Source of the DNA: Halicephalobus mephisto
Taxonomy: Eukaryota > Nematoda > Chromadorea > Rhabditida > Panagrolaimidae
Assembly (NCBI GenBank): GCA_009193035.1
Contig: SWDT01000041.1
Location: 310,001 to 374,000 of the forward strand
DNA length: 64,000 nt
Direction of reading: 5' to 3'
Part shown: piece after piece, positions 50,101 through 59,781 of the stretch
How the letters are laid out: each line of letters starts with the position of its first letter
How positions within the stretch are numbered: position 1 is the stretch's first letter
Translations under genes and position numbers: made by a program
Notes under the pieces: model-generated
The model's input: the letters and a program-made list of their open reading frames with translations, nothing else
The model's database searches: none
What the model was told of the DNA's origin: nothing

Positions 50101-50456
50101 TAATTTTCGTCATGGGACCAGAACTCAGAACAAAGTAGTTTCAAAATGAAAATAAATAATAAATTCAAAATTTTGTTTAAAATTAGGGTTTTTTAAAATC
50201 AGTTTCGAAGAGAAAATTAAATATTTCTAACTTAATTTTTGTAAAGATAATTTTTTAATTTTGGTCTTAAAACGAATAATGTAAAATTTAATTATTTAAA
50301 TTTTTCCAGGACATCTCATCTGCTGAAACCGAAATCCAGGAAACCAAAGGAACTGCTTACATATTCTCATTCACCACAGACGATGATGACAACAACAATG
50401 GAATCGGATTCAGAATCCACTGGACTTGTAACGATTACGAAGAAGAAATACTTTAA
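29107..50456 (+). CDS. CUBN: Cubilin orthologue (8 EGF-like plus about 27 CUB domains)
   Basis: 26 exons: 29107-29222, 29270-29399, 32241-32372, 32524-32966, 33072-33781, 33974-34756, 35242-35667, 36035-36677, 36725-36947, 37171-37974, 38088-38721, 38838-39656, 39702-40481, 40526-40668, 40715-41152, 41203-41567, 43430-44004, 44724-44875, 44916-45294, 45599-45898, 45944-46521, 47038-48285, 48330-48498, 48545-48949, 49176-49990, 50310-50456; 12357 nt, 4118 aa. It has a signal peptide (FFIFLIFGFFIQISQT) and a cubilin-type N-terminal coiled segment (VQLNLDVSENKGTIAILQNE). Eight EGF-like domains follow (several calcium-binding, e.g. VDIDEC). CUB repeats marked by CGG...SPNYP...C.W...AP then run to the end. 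Cubilin is a peripheral endocytic receptor that needs amnionless for membrane attachment; no membrane segment is seen here. Two acceptors are weak (before 40526 and 41203). AATAAA lies near 50514. Confidence 0.95.
29480..29695. repeat. Tandem repeat in cubilin intron 2
   Basis: About ten iterations of GAAAATTATTTTAAATAT and GAGGATATTTTAAA in irregular alternation. Confidence 0.85.
31440..32095 (-). pseudogene. Decayed coding remnant inside cubilin intron 2
   Basis: Several minus-strand pieces look protein-coding but do not join. Near 32090-32000 there is an open stretch reading NNVVSGIVYTEF and TSYVVNGLDFNQIP. Near 31760-31650 one reads PVAERESGSDARSP and ends SSDAQTPSI-stop. Near 31545-31443 one reads YVNEEGLLFPSSD, then DCADYVKAHNNPCH-stop after a TAG. 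Local GC is higher than in the flanking intron. No splice scheme gave a complete frame. It could be a broken copy of an unrecognised gene or a poorly resolved nested gene. Confidence 0.35.
42360..42690. repeat. Tandem repeat in cubilin intron 16
   Basis: Copies of about 42 bp built from TTCGATTTTTGAATTTGAAT and TAGTTCGATTTGAATTTTCG. They create long spurious open frames on both strands. Confidence 0.8.
43262..43346 (+). tRNA. tRNA-Tyr (anticodon GTA) with a 12-nt intron
   Basis: The acceptor stem CCAGCCT pairs with AGGCTGG (43339-43345), followed by discriminator A. The D arm is GCTC...GAGC with A box TTAGCTCAGTTGG. The anticodon stem GAGGA pairs with TCCTT, and anticodon GTA is at 43295-43297. 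A 12-nt insert (43299-43310) sits between positions 37 and 38, the canonical tRNA-Tyr intron site. The T arm is GCTGG/CCGGC with B box GGTTCAAATCC. A T6 run follows. The gene lies within cubilin intron 16, on the same strand. Confidence 0.96.
43348..43353 (+). terminator. RNA polymerase III terminator of the tRNA-Tyr gene
   Basis: Six T residues start two bases after the last tRNA base. Confidence 0.9.
44166..44316. mobile_element. MITE family 2, copy C (degenerate; cubilin intron 17)
   Basis: It opens with TACAAAAAAGTGTAACTTTT and closes with CCAAAAGTTACGTTTTTTTT. Internal AAATCGTCACTATTAC and GACGATTGTGTTACATT segments match copies A and B. Confidence 0.65.
44409..44528. mobile_element. 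MITE family 2, copy D (truncated; cubilin intron 17)
   Basis: It starts ACACAAAAAAGCATAACTTT and carries AATCGTGACTATTAAGTTAC and TGTGACAATTGCGTTACATT, but lacks the closing arm. Confidence 0.6.
45385..45520. repeat. Tandem duplication in cubilin intron 19
   Basis: Two units of about 73 bp contain TTTTCGTGTTGGGATC and AACTTTCAATTTTTATCTCA. Confidence 0.8.
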
Positions 50457-50888
50457 AAATCGTTTGTGATAGAAATCCTAAAAATGATAATTTAATTGTT
50501 TTGCTCATTTTGTTGAATAAAAATTTAAATAATTTTTTTCATTCTTTTTGGAAGGCTTGGGTGTGAGTTCCATAGACTGTTTTTCTTACTGTAATTTTTT
50601 CAATTTAGTTACTGATATTTCTGAAGAAAGATGATCAAAACTGAACAAAGTTGTAATTTGATTTTAGAATTGATTAATTATTTTGTTTTTCAGAATCCAT
50701 TCTGAAGGACAGTAATCTGACAACAACGAATTCTAAAAAATGTCTCAAAAATTCTACCGAATCCAAGAAGTCATCTCAGAGCCGATCCTGGAGCAAAAAG
50801 TAAGTGTTTGTGAAATTCGTTTTCCTGAAGCTGATTCAGAGCCGATGACACTGCTTTAACCCCTCCACATGCTTCAAAACTTGATAGA

Positions 50889-51723
50889 ATGAAGAAAGAA
50901 GCTATGGAAGCTCGTCAGATCCAGATAAACCACTTTGTTTCTAGTGGAGAACTCAAGAACGGCTTCGACGAGACTCAACGGGCAGATCTGAATGAGGAAG
51001 AAAAAACAACAAACAAGAGTCCAATTCTCTATCCAGATGAGACCTTTAAGGATTCCTCAATCCAACCAGTCTCGTCGAATCCTATTCCTGGAGAGATTAA
51101 ACAAGAAGTAGGAGATCATGGTGATTATCTAGTCAAATATCCAACTGTCTCGATTTTTCTAGAAGGAGCTGAAGTACTCTTGAATGTTCTCATTTTGGTC
51201 TTCGTTATAGTGGCTTTTAGATTCGACAAAGTTGGGATTTGGTTTGTTCTCGTGGACTTGATAACCTGTTTAAGTTTAACGATTTTTGTCTTAATGGGCC
51301 ACTACAAGAACCTAGGAATAAGTAAAAAGGAAGTAGGCAATCATACGATACGGTACTACGTCAAGGAAAAATTCAAGTGTTTAGTAAGTTTATATATTGC
51401 TCAAAAATCGAAATATGATATTTTCATCAATAATAACTCAGAAAACATGATTTTTCATTTTTTGGTTTCAGTACTTCAACTTTACTTTTTGGAGAATCTT
51501 CTTCTACTTTGTTTCTTTCCTCACCTTCATCTACTACAGTATATGTGGGTATATACCGATCAGACTTCACTATCCTGGATACTGTCACGATACAGTAATC
51601 ATTCAAGGTTTCTCTGTCGCGGCAAGTGTGGTTTCGTTTTTGATCATGTTTATCCCGATCGTCCATCTCTATTTCATGAAGAAAAATATTTTTGGAATCC
51701 AAGTATTCAGAAAACATAACTGA
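50889..51723 (+). CDS. Four-transmembrane protein with long polar N-terminus
   Basis: The well-supported part is 50889-51383 plus 51472-51723; 747 nt, 248 aa. The first about 95 residues are charged and polar. Four hydrophobic spans follow: EVLLNVLILVFVIVAF, VGIWFVLVDLITCLSLTIFV, IFFYFVSFLTFIYYSICGY and GFSVAASVVSFLIMFIPIV. The tail is short and basic. An upstream open segment starts at ATG 50740 (SQKFYRIQEVISEPILEQK) and ends at a good donor (50800), but it does not join in phase by the obvious acceptor, so the true start is open. No family motif recognised. AATAAA-type signals follow near 51757. Confidence 0.75.
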
Positions 51724-52557
51724 CAAGAGTTGTTAATTTTCGAACATTAAATATGAAATAAAATTTCGTCATTTCGATTCGAATAAACCTTTTTGACTCG
51801 GCCAAGTGAAACGTGTGCAAGATTTATTATATTTAAATTTACGCTTGAAATAAAAATTTTTATTTCCTCCTAAACAAAAACTAAATTTAGTACAGAAAGA
51901 TGTTTTCCAAGAATTTCCAAAATCAATGTTACTTTTTTTGTTAAATTGATTATAAAATTACCGAAGATTCTGAAGTGGTCCATGTCTTCTTCCGGACTCA
52001 CGGATGGTCTTCCAGAATAAGTTTATTTCACAGAAAATCTTCAAAAAAAATCCAATTCAAAAAAATCAGAAATTTTTATTTTTTTTTGTTTTTTTAAATT
52101 TTACCAACATTAGTCGTGGTCGTCAAGGGTTTTGTTGCAAAAATTAGTTTCGTTTTTTTGACATATGTTTAAAATCAAAAATATTAAAATAAATATTTTT
52201 AAAATTTTCCATTATTCTTTCAAAATAAAACAAAATCAGTCTATGCCCTCAGGCGATGTTTGAGTTCTTATTGTTGTGGATAATTTTATTTTTAAAAATC
52301 AAATTTCAAAGAATAAAGAAATATTTAAAAATTCGAATTTGATTTTATTACGAAAATTTTTTTCAAAGTTTAAAAATGGACTTTTTTTGAAATATATTTT
52401 ATTATTGTTTTTATTTATTATTTTTTATTACACATAAATAAAAATTTATTTTTATTTTTGAAACTGAAAACTTCTGTTTCGGTATTTCGACGGAAATATT
52501 CATTTTGAAGATCTTTCATGAATCCATATTTTCTGAATTTTCACTTTCTGAAATTAC
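51724..52557. other. Convergent intergenic region; nothing recognised
   Basis: AT-rich 3' flanks of the genes ending at 51723 (plus) and 52558 (minus). No gene, RNA or repeat family seen. Confidence 0.6.
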
Positions 52558-54629
52558 TCAAACCGCTTCAGAATCCACTTGTTTATTTTTGTCTTTTCTG
52601 TTTTGAATTTGCGTAAGAATCAATTTTAATCTTTCTTTTTCGTCGATTTTTTTGTCATTATGATCCTCAACTTTTGAAAATTTATCTTCATCTTTTGGAT
52701 CTTCTTTTTCCATTTCTGAATCCTTGTCACAGTCCTTTGAATTTCTTCCATCTTCTGTGTTTAAGTGATTCTGGAGATAGCTGAGTAATTCATCTTTGAA
52801 ATTTTTCATTCCACATGAACAGATCATTTTTGAAATTTCCACAATTTCGCAACTTACGGAATCTCCACATTTGCGACAATCCCATTCCTTGGTTACTGTA
52901 GAACAGATCTCGGAACATCCGGTTCTTATTTCAGTAGAAACTTCTTTTTTATTAAATTCAGAATTCTGGAGCTGCCGGACCGAAATGGAAAAAATTATTT
53001 TTAAATTTTGACGAGAACTAAGATCATCAGCATGTTCTCGATTACGACTTACTGTAGAATCTTTTTGTAAAGATCTTTCATGAACTCTGATGTCATAATT
53101 ATGTCTGGTTTTTTCAATGTTCATCACGATAGGTCTCCTGGTTAACTTACTGAACGGCCCCTCCCATTCGTTCAGTTGTTTAAACAAAAATTTTAAATCA
53201 GCGGAATTTGTTAAAAGACTTCCACCTTCTGTAATTTGACCTCCATTTTTAAGAATTTCTTCGATATAGTTTAAATAAGCCAAATATAATTCTTTCAAAA
53301 TTGGGTACATTCCTGTGACGTCATCCCATTTAAGTTTACTAAATTTCGCTTTAGTCAAAAACAAATCTGCACTTTTCTTCACAAAACCCATAGGAAATCC
53401 GAAAAGTTGGGCTTTGATTTCAATTTTTCTGACGGTACAGTAGAGATAAACGAGAAATTCTGAAAATTTCTTTTCTTCTTTAATGACCAATTTCGGAAAA
53501 TCACGAGCTTCAATTTTGGTACAGTAAGCCATGATAGGAGAAACTAATTCCGGATGTTCGCCGTTTTTTATATCATTAATGAAATTGAAGACGTCTTCGA
53601 GATTCATTTCTTTGACAGAATCGTGATTGATTATGATTCTGCATTTTACTTTTTTTTGAAGATTGTTAAGTATTTTTTTTTCGAAAAAGTCTTTAACCTA
53701 AAAGTTACTTGAAACAAATTACACTTTCCAGTAGATAACTTACATCATTCTTATTTTTGGACAAAAGTGTATTCGGAAGAATCACTTGAACCATCGTACC
53801 GTAATATATCTTCGAAACGTAGTGGTCTACAGAAGGAGGATAAGTGTCAACATGAGTGTCGTCGATTTCTTGATATTTGGTTTGAACATATAAGGGAACT
53901 TCCCAGTATGTTTCGTCGTTGAAGGGGATTCTAGATTCCAGGAACTTCTCCGCAAAAACAACATCGTTCGAAGGAAAAAAGAAACTCAAAGGCTGCAAAA
54001 AATAAAATTACCGTATTTTCTGAAACCAACTTGACATGCTATTTTCGAGAAGATTCCTACGTTAAACTTTCTGAATAAAGTTACGAAATATAATATAAAA
54101 TTCCTAAATTTTTCATGATCTGTTGACTGCTTTTAGGACTGCAAAAAAATAAACGCAGAATTTTAGTTTTCGGTCTCAACTGGAAAGTTCCAAAAATTCG
54201 CGTCGAGAAAATTGTTTAAAATTATATTATAAAATTATTTTTTACTACAATGATTTTAAATTTTTTAAAATAAAATCAAGAAAATTTACAATTTTGTGTC
54301 TCAACTGGAAAGTTCCAAAAATTTGTGTCGAGAAAATTGTTTAAAATTTTTGTAATAAATATTTTTATTTTATAATTTAATGGTTGTTTATACAGACATG
54401 TTCTGAGAAAATTTTTAATTATTAAATATCTTTTTTAAAATGCACAACTTACAACAACAGGTAGATGATCTTCATCGAAAAAATCTGGATTATAGACCTG
54501 GTAAGCAATATTTTCGTCAGTTTTTTTCACATTTCTAACTTCATTAATTTGAACAAATGAATCTAGATTACTGTTGTAGCCCCAGCCGAGTTTACAGTCT
54601 CTTCCAAATAATTTCACACGACAAGTCAT
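52558..54629 (-). CDS. Uncharacterised nuclear/cytosolic protein with C-terminal cysteine pairs
   Basis: Three exons: 54629-54453, 53992-53744, 53697-52558; 1566 nt, 521 aa, all in phase. There is no signal peptide or membrane span. The first 140 residues are beta-rich in appearance (CRVKLFGRDCKLGWGYN, EVPLYVQTKYQEIDD, VQVILPNTLL). A helical middle follows (FPMGFVKKSADLFLTKAKFS, LKELYLAYLNYIEEILKN). A compact cysteine cluster reads WDCRKCGDS...CEI...MICSCGMK, which could bind one zinc ion. The last 80 residues are a highly charged Glu/Lys/Asp tail with predicted coiled-coil character. I do not recognise the family. Intron 1 holds a short duplication. Confidence 0.8.
54180..54360. repeat. Direct repeat in intron 1 of the orphan gene
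   Basis: Two copies (near 54177 and 54299) share CTCAACTGGAAAGTTCCAAA and GTCGAGAAAATTGTTTAAAA. Confidence 0.75.
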
Positions 54630-56171
54630 TTTCGCAGAAAACTAAAAATATTTTCGCAATTTATCTCATCCACGTAGTTTTTTATTTTTTACAGTACTTT
54701 GTGATTTCATCAAACTCAAATCCATAAAATTCTCTAATTTAATCTCTGGGAATCTTGGATATAGAAACTTCTAGGGGTACATCTGACATCATAGCCCAAA
54801 AGTCAGGATTTAGCAAGCAATGGTACTTGTGTTACTAATTAGCTCAATCTGAGAAGTATTGTGGAAGAAAGTTTTCAATACTTGGAAAAAGTCTGTTTTT
54901 TTATAATTTTGAGAAAATTGCTTAAATAAACATAATAAAATTCAATATAAATCTAGACTAATGATGAACGACTACGTGAATAAGATAAATTTAAAAATGT
55001 TTAACTAAAACTTCAATCAATAAAAATGGTTTTTCGATTTCTATGATAACGATTAAATGTGAGGAAGAATGTCATCGGTAATTGTCTTTTTGCGATGAAT
55101 TATTCTTATCTTGCTTTTCATTTTCAGTTTAAAGCACAATCGACCTCAGTCCAGTAAAATAAAAGTGCTAACTCTATTCAGTGGTACCTACGTTGCAAAA
55201 TATTAAGCATTTATTTTTGGAAAAAGATCCAAAGAGTAATTTTAGATTCTTAGAATGTAGATCTTGGTTACTGTTGGATCGTGGTTAGGGGTTCCTGATC
55301 CGAGTGTAGATGAGAAAAATATAAAATAATTTTATAAAAATGAAAGCACGAGATATAAAAACAAATCTTACAAAATATTGCGCAATCTCTTTAATTTCTT
55401 GGCATATTATAATCGTACGCCTTTCATTGGTCCTCAGGGTATTTCCCCTCAGGACCAAAGTTATACAATCTTCTACTCAAATAGATGGTGCTCGATCCAA
55501 CAGTTACATACAAAACTAAATCATAATTTCCGTTTCAATAACAAATACGAACGTCAATATTTAATAATTTTTGTAACAGTTTTAAATTTTGACACTGTAA
55601 TACGGTTATTACAATTTTCGAGAATATTCGACTATTGTAATGAGAGTTTTATTTGTTAAGAAAAACTATAATAATTTACAAAGGGTATGGAACTTTTCGT
55701 GATGAAATAATTGCATTTGTCATCACATAAAAGTTGTAATTTTCTTTTTTACAACTCAATTATCATGATTTCATCAATATTTGGTAATTATGACAAAAAC
55801 TGTATTTTTTTGGAAAATCATAACATTTCCCAAAAGTTACAAAACTTTTTATGACGAAATATTACGCAATTGTTACTTTTTGCATCATGCGAAACTTACG
55901 ATATTTTGTATCCTTTAAGTTCCCCCTAAAAATAAACAACCTAAATTTTTGAATAACAGATTCAGGAGAAAATACCAAAATTTTGTTTAAGAATGCAATT
56001 GTCAAATACAAAAATAGTATTTCTTGAAAAATTAAAAATTCATAATGGAATTGTAGTTTTCTAGTTACTTGTTTTTAAAACTCCACTAATTAACCTCGTG
56101 ATGAATGAATATAATGTTGTTCGTTGTGGAACTACTACTTGAAGTGTACTTTAAAATAACAGAAAACAAAA

Positions 56172-56348
56172 TACAGTAGAACTTGGATATAAGATACACC
56201 TTGGGACGGGGTAAAGCGTATGTTATAAAAAAGGATATATTATAACGAGGGTCAATTTGGAAGTAGACTAACCAAACACACTCACTCACCGTATGCTATA
56301 AGGTGAAATATATTACAACAGGGTATCTTATATCCAAGTTCTACTGTA
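56172..56348. mobile_element. MITE family 1, copy 2
   Basis: TACAGTAGAACTTGGATATA at the left and TATATCCAAGTTCTACTGTA at the right are perfect inverted terminal repeats. The length is 177 bp with TA at both edges, and the body is related to copy 1 (13344) in opposite orientation. Confidence 0.85.
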
Positions 56349-56366
56349 ATTATTCGATGAATAAGG

Positions 56367-56532
56367 ACACACAAAAAAGCGGAACCTTTAGTCCAGTAAC
56401 AATTGCGAAATGTAACAAAAAAGTAACAATCGTCACATTTTCATGAATATTTGACATTTGTGACGAAAGTTGTAACTTAATAGTGACGATTTGCATTTGT
56501 TACTGTACCAAAAGTTACATTTTTTTGTGTGT
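56367..56532. mobile_element. MITE family 2, copy B
   Basis: It opens ACACACAAAAAAGCGGAACC and closes AAAAGTTACATTTTTTTGTG. The body is nearly identical to copy A (TAACAATTGCGAAATRTAAC, AAAAAGTAACAATCGTCAC). It sits only 18 bp from a family 1 element. Confidence 0.82.
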
Positions 56533-57229
56533 AGTGATCTTGCCACGAGGAACACCTGGTTAAGTCTTCAATCACGAATTTGATCAATGATCTTCTACGA
56601 AATAAACCAAGTTGTTAAATTTGGACCTTGACACGCACAGTAATCTCAATATGTCTAACATCACTTTTAATACTTTTTAAATTTTTTATCAGGAAAAATG
56701 CAAAATTTCACTTTTAAAAAGTATGAAGTAATAAATTTAAAATTAAATATTATATACTGTAGATTATATGAAAGTAATATTCTATTTTTTTGCGTGTCAG
56801 GACTGAAATTAAAAAATGATGTTTGGTTTTTCAAAGTTCTCAAATCTCGTCTCGGAATCCAGCACATACTTGATTCAAAGCCTTTGCATAACTATTTAAC
56901 CCTTGCGTGATTTCTAAATTTGCCATCCGTCTCCACAAATCTCCATTTAAATATCCAAAATCTAAGAACATTTATACTTAACTTGTGGATAACGTTTGGC
57001 TTTGTTCATTCCACCTTCTAAAACTTTTTCAAATTTTTTCCATAAAATAAATATTTAATTTACTTTCTGTCGAAATACAGTACCGTAATCTCAATATGGA
57101 AATTACAATTTTTGAAATTCATCGGGATAGAGAGTCGTTATGGGAAACCGGGATTCGCGTCATTTGTCTAAAGTTATATTTTCGAAAAAAATAAATAATT
57201 TTATTTCAAATTTCAGAGAATCTCAAAAA

Positions 57230-57749
57230 ATGTCGGTTCTTGTTTGGGTCCAATTCGTTATTTTCGCAATTTTGGCCGTGTTGCAAGTCCAAGCCCGTCC
57301 GTCGGCTTCTGGAGAAGTCATGGGAGATCCTGATGCTTTCGTCATCCAAGGACCCGGTCCACTCCGACAATTCTATAATCTTCCCAGTGGAGTAAGTTTA
57401 AAAAAATTTTTTTAGAAATTTAAAAAAAAATAAAAATTTAAAAACTTTTCGAATTACAGTAATTAATTTTTAAAAAATTCCCAAGTTATCTTAAATCTAA
57501 AATTCTCTGCAAAAAATAAAAATCATAAAATTTGGGAAAAAAATTTTAATAATTTTAAATAGAAAATTTTTTAAAGTTTTGTATTTTTTTAATTTAAAAT
57601 TTAAAAAATAAAAGTGAATTTTTGAAATTTGTTTTCAGTTTCATCCGAAGCGATCTGATTCCTGGGCCCAGATGCTCGGAGACGGTATGGACGTTGCCGG
57701 AGGGAATCCAGGCTTCGGTTTCATGAACTACAAAGGCCTCCGAGGCTGA
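57230..57749 (+). CDS. Small secreted peptide precursor, candidate amidated neuropeptide
   Basis: Two exons: 57230-57391 and 57639-57749; 273 nt, 90 aa. The ATG follows a TTTCAG trans-splice-like acceptor. A signal peptide (VWVQFVIFAILAVLQVQA) is followed by RPSASGEVMGDPDAFV and then a Lys-Arg dibasic site (FHPKR|SDSW) 32 residues before the end. The released C-terminal peptide would end FMNYKGLRG; a final Gly can serve as the amide donor, giving ...KGLR-amide. This layout (signal, spacer, dibasic site, terminal Gly) is that of a neuropeptide-like precursor with a single mature peptide. No cysteines are present. I cannot assign a named nlp or flp family, and the processing is inferred. Confidence 0.8.
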
Positions 57750-57927
57750 TCCACAATCCTCCCGTCGATCCGCTGTTCGTTCTGTCTCAAAGCTGTTCCT
57801 CAAAAACCAAATTTTTCATTCGGCTGCGATTTTTAATCCTGACAATTTTAAAATTACTATTTAGTGTAAGCATTTGACATAAAATTGTGCAATTTAAGAT
57901 TTATTTTAATTCTACAGTATCGTAAAA

Positions 57928-59781
57928 TCAGAAAGGTTTTTCACCATAGATCAAAATCCAGTTGTGGTTGTCATCAGCGATGTACCCCAACTTGTCCTCC
58001 CATCCTTCCAACATGTAATCGTACAGCTCCTTCGAAAATCTCGAAATAAATTCATCTTTGTTTTTGACGGTGTGTTCTCTTTCTTCGAGAAGAATCTCCT
58101 TGAATCTCGGAGTCAGATTCTGAGTTCGAATGTTGACGAATCCAGCGCTTTCGGCGAATTTTTGAATTTCTTCAATGTTGTAAAGGAAATAAAGCCTGTG
58201 GGAAACATAGTCCAAAAATTTCGGTTTGAGTTCTCCATGACCTTTACCGTACTGGGTGATGAGCATCTTGCCTCCAGGTTTAAGCATATTCTAAAAGAAG
58301 AAATTTAAAAAAGTCCAAAAAAATTATAAAAATTGATTTTTAGTATATTCTTTAAAAAATTAAAATTTCAAATATCTTGAAAAAAATCCACTGAATAATT
58401 TTCAATAATAATGTGAATTTTAAAAAAAATAAAATTTATCAATTTTTTGAATTTTGAATTAAAAATTGTTTAATTTTTAAAAACTTACATAAACTTGAGT
58501 AAAAAGTTTGTTTTTGTCTTCAATGTGCTGAACACAATCTCTTGAAAAAACGTAATCAAAACTGTTTTTTTCAAATTGGTACACGTTAGCATCACAGATC
58601 TGGTACCGTACTCGATTGTCCTTGTCCCTTTGATTCCTCTCGAAAGCATGAACAATCATGTTTGTGCTCAAGTCAACTCCCAAAACGTGGACTCCGTACT
58701 CCGTCGCAACTTGTCTTGCTCCTCCGCCGATCCCGACCCCGATGTCGAGCATGAGACTTCCTGGTCTGAGATAGCCAAAGTTCTGAAGAACTCGAAGGTT
58801 TTCTGTAGCTCCTCCGGGAGAAATAAAGTTTTCTCCAAAGATCCATTCGTAAGAACGAACATTGTCTTCGGTGTATTGGGTTTTGTCGAGAAAATCGCGA
58901 AAAGTAGCAAGTTGTTCTTCGTATTTGTGGACATCTGCAGTTTTGGTCAGGATCCAGTAGACATCTAGATGGTTGTTTTTCGCGTAAAAACTGTCTTCAA
59001 CTTGACACATGGTGTAAAAATCAAAAGTCAACGCGTTGCCAGAGGCATCTTGAGCGATATAAACATCGAAGAATTTTGTCAAATCCGGAATGGTACTGAT
59101 GGGATGATTAGCCATGTTTTCTCTAACAACCAAAGTTCCATTTTTTTTCAAAGCAATCAGGATATTTTTGAGCAAATCTCCAAGATGATGTTTTCTTTTA
59201 ATCAACTACAATAAAAATTGATTAATAATATTTCTGTTTATGACTTACATTCCAATCATCCAGAACATTGGAGAGGACAATGGTGTCGTAAGTTTCCGCT
59301 TGGGCGTTCAGGCTCAACGGACCCCCATGGGTGAGCGAGACCTCTTTCCCGAGAGCTGTTTGGAAGGAGTTGCTAAAAAAAAACAAAAATCAAAAAATCT
59401 ACTTTAAAAAAATTTTCGTTATAAGAATAATTTTGAAATTTTTCGTTTCAAGACCTGAATTCTGTCAACTAACAAGTTACAACTTTCGTGTCAAGATCAT
59501 TTTAGAAACTACCATATATTAAGTTATAAAAATCGTTTCCGTGCTAAGAATCATGATTTTTTGAACATTGGTCTCGACACGAAGAACATTTTTGAGGAGA
59601 TTCTTATCACGAAAGTTGTGTTGAGTACATTTTCGAGAATTTTACAACTTTGAATTAATAGCATTAAAAATACGCAAACTCACATCAAAGTCAAGTCTTC
59701 AGAAGCCACAAAAACATTCTTCAAAGGCAAAGCTACAGGATTGGTGCTCAAAGTCGCCAGAATCTCTCTCGCAACTGCCAT
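57928..59781 (-). CDS. pmt-2: Phosphoethanolamine N-methyltransferase, PMT-2 type
   Basis: Four exons: 59781-59684, 59372-59249, 59205-58489, 58290-57928; 1302 nt, 433 aa, matching the length of C. elegans PMT-2. The N-terminal half is a degenerate methyltransferase-like domain (YDTIVLSNVLDDWN, GTLVVRENMANHP). The C-terminal half is the catalytic SAM-dependent domain with motif I LMLDIGVGIGGGARQVA (about 226-242), acidic ribose-binding GVDLS, FDYVFSRDCVQHI and MLKPGGKMLITQYGKG. PMT-2 carries out the later methylations from phosphomonomethylethanolamine to phosphocholine, following PMT-1; the pathway is shared by plants, nematodes and Plasmodium but absent from mammals. TTTTAG seven bases before the ATG suggests trans-splicing. 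It converges with the peptide precursor gene (178 bp between stops). Confidence 0.96.

Larger units (their letters stand above)
54630..57229. other. Repeat-containing intergenic region
   Basis: About 2.6 kb between divergently transcribed genes. It holds MITE copies at 56172-56348 and 56367-56532, and degenerate family-2-like sequence near 55670-55910 (GTTACAAAACTTTTTATGAC and related palindromic words). A 93-codon open frame at 55378 has no supporting motif. No gene called. Confidence 0.6.

Noticed and set aside
55378..55659. Plus-strand open frame of 93 codons
   Set aside because: AT-rich codon content, no motif, no splice support and no homologue recognised; treated as chance.
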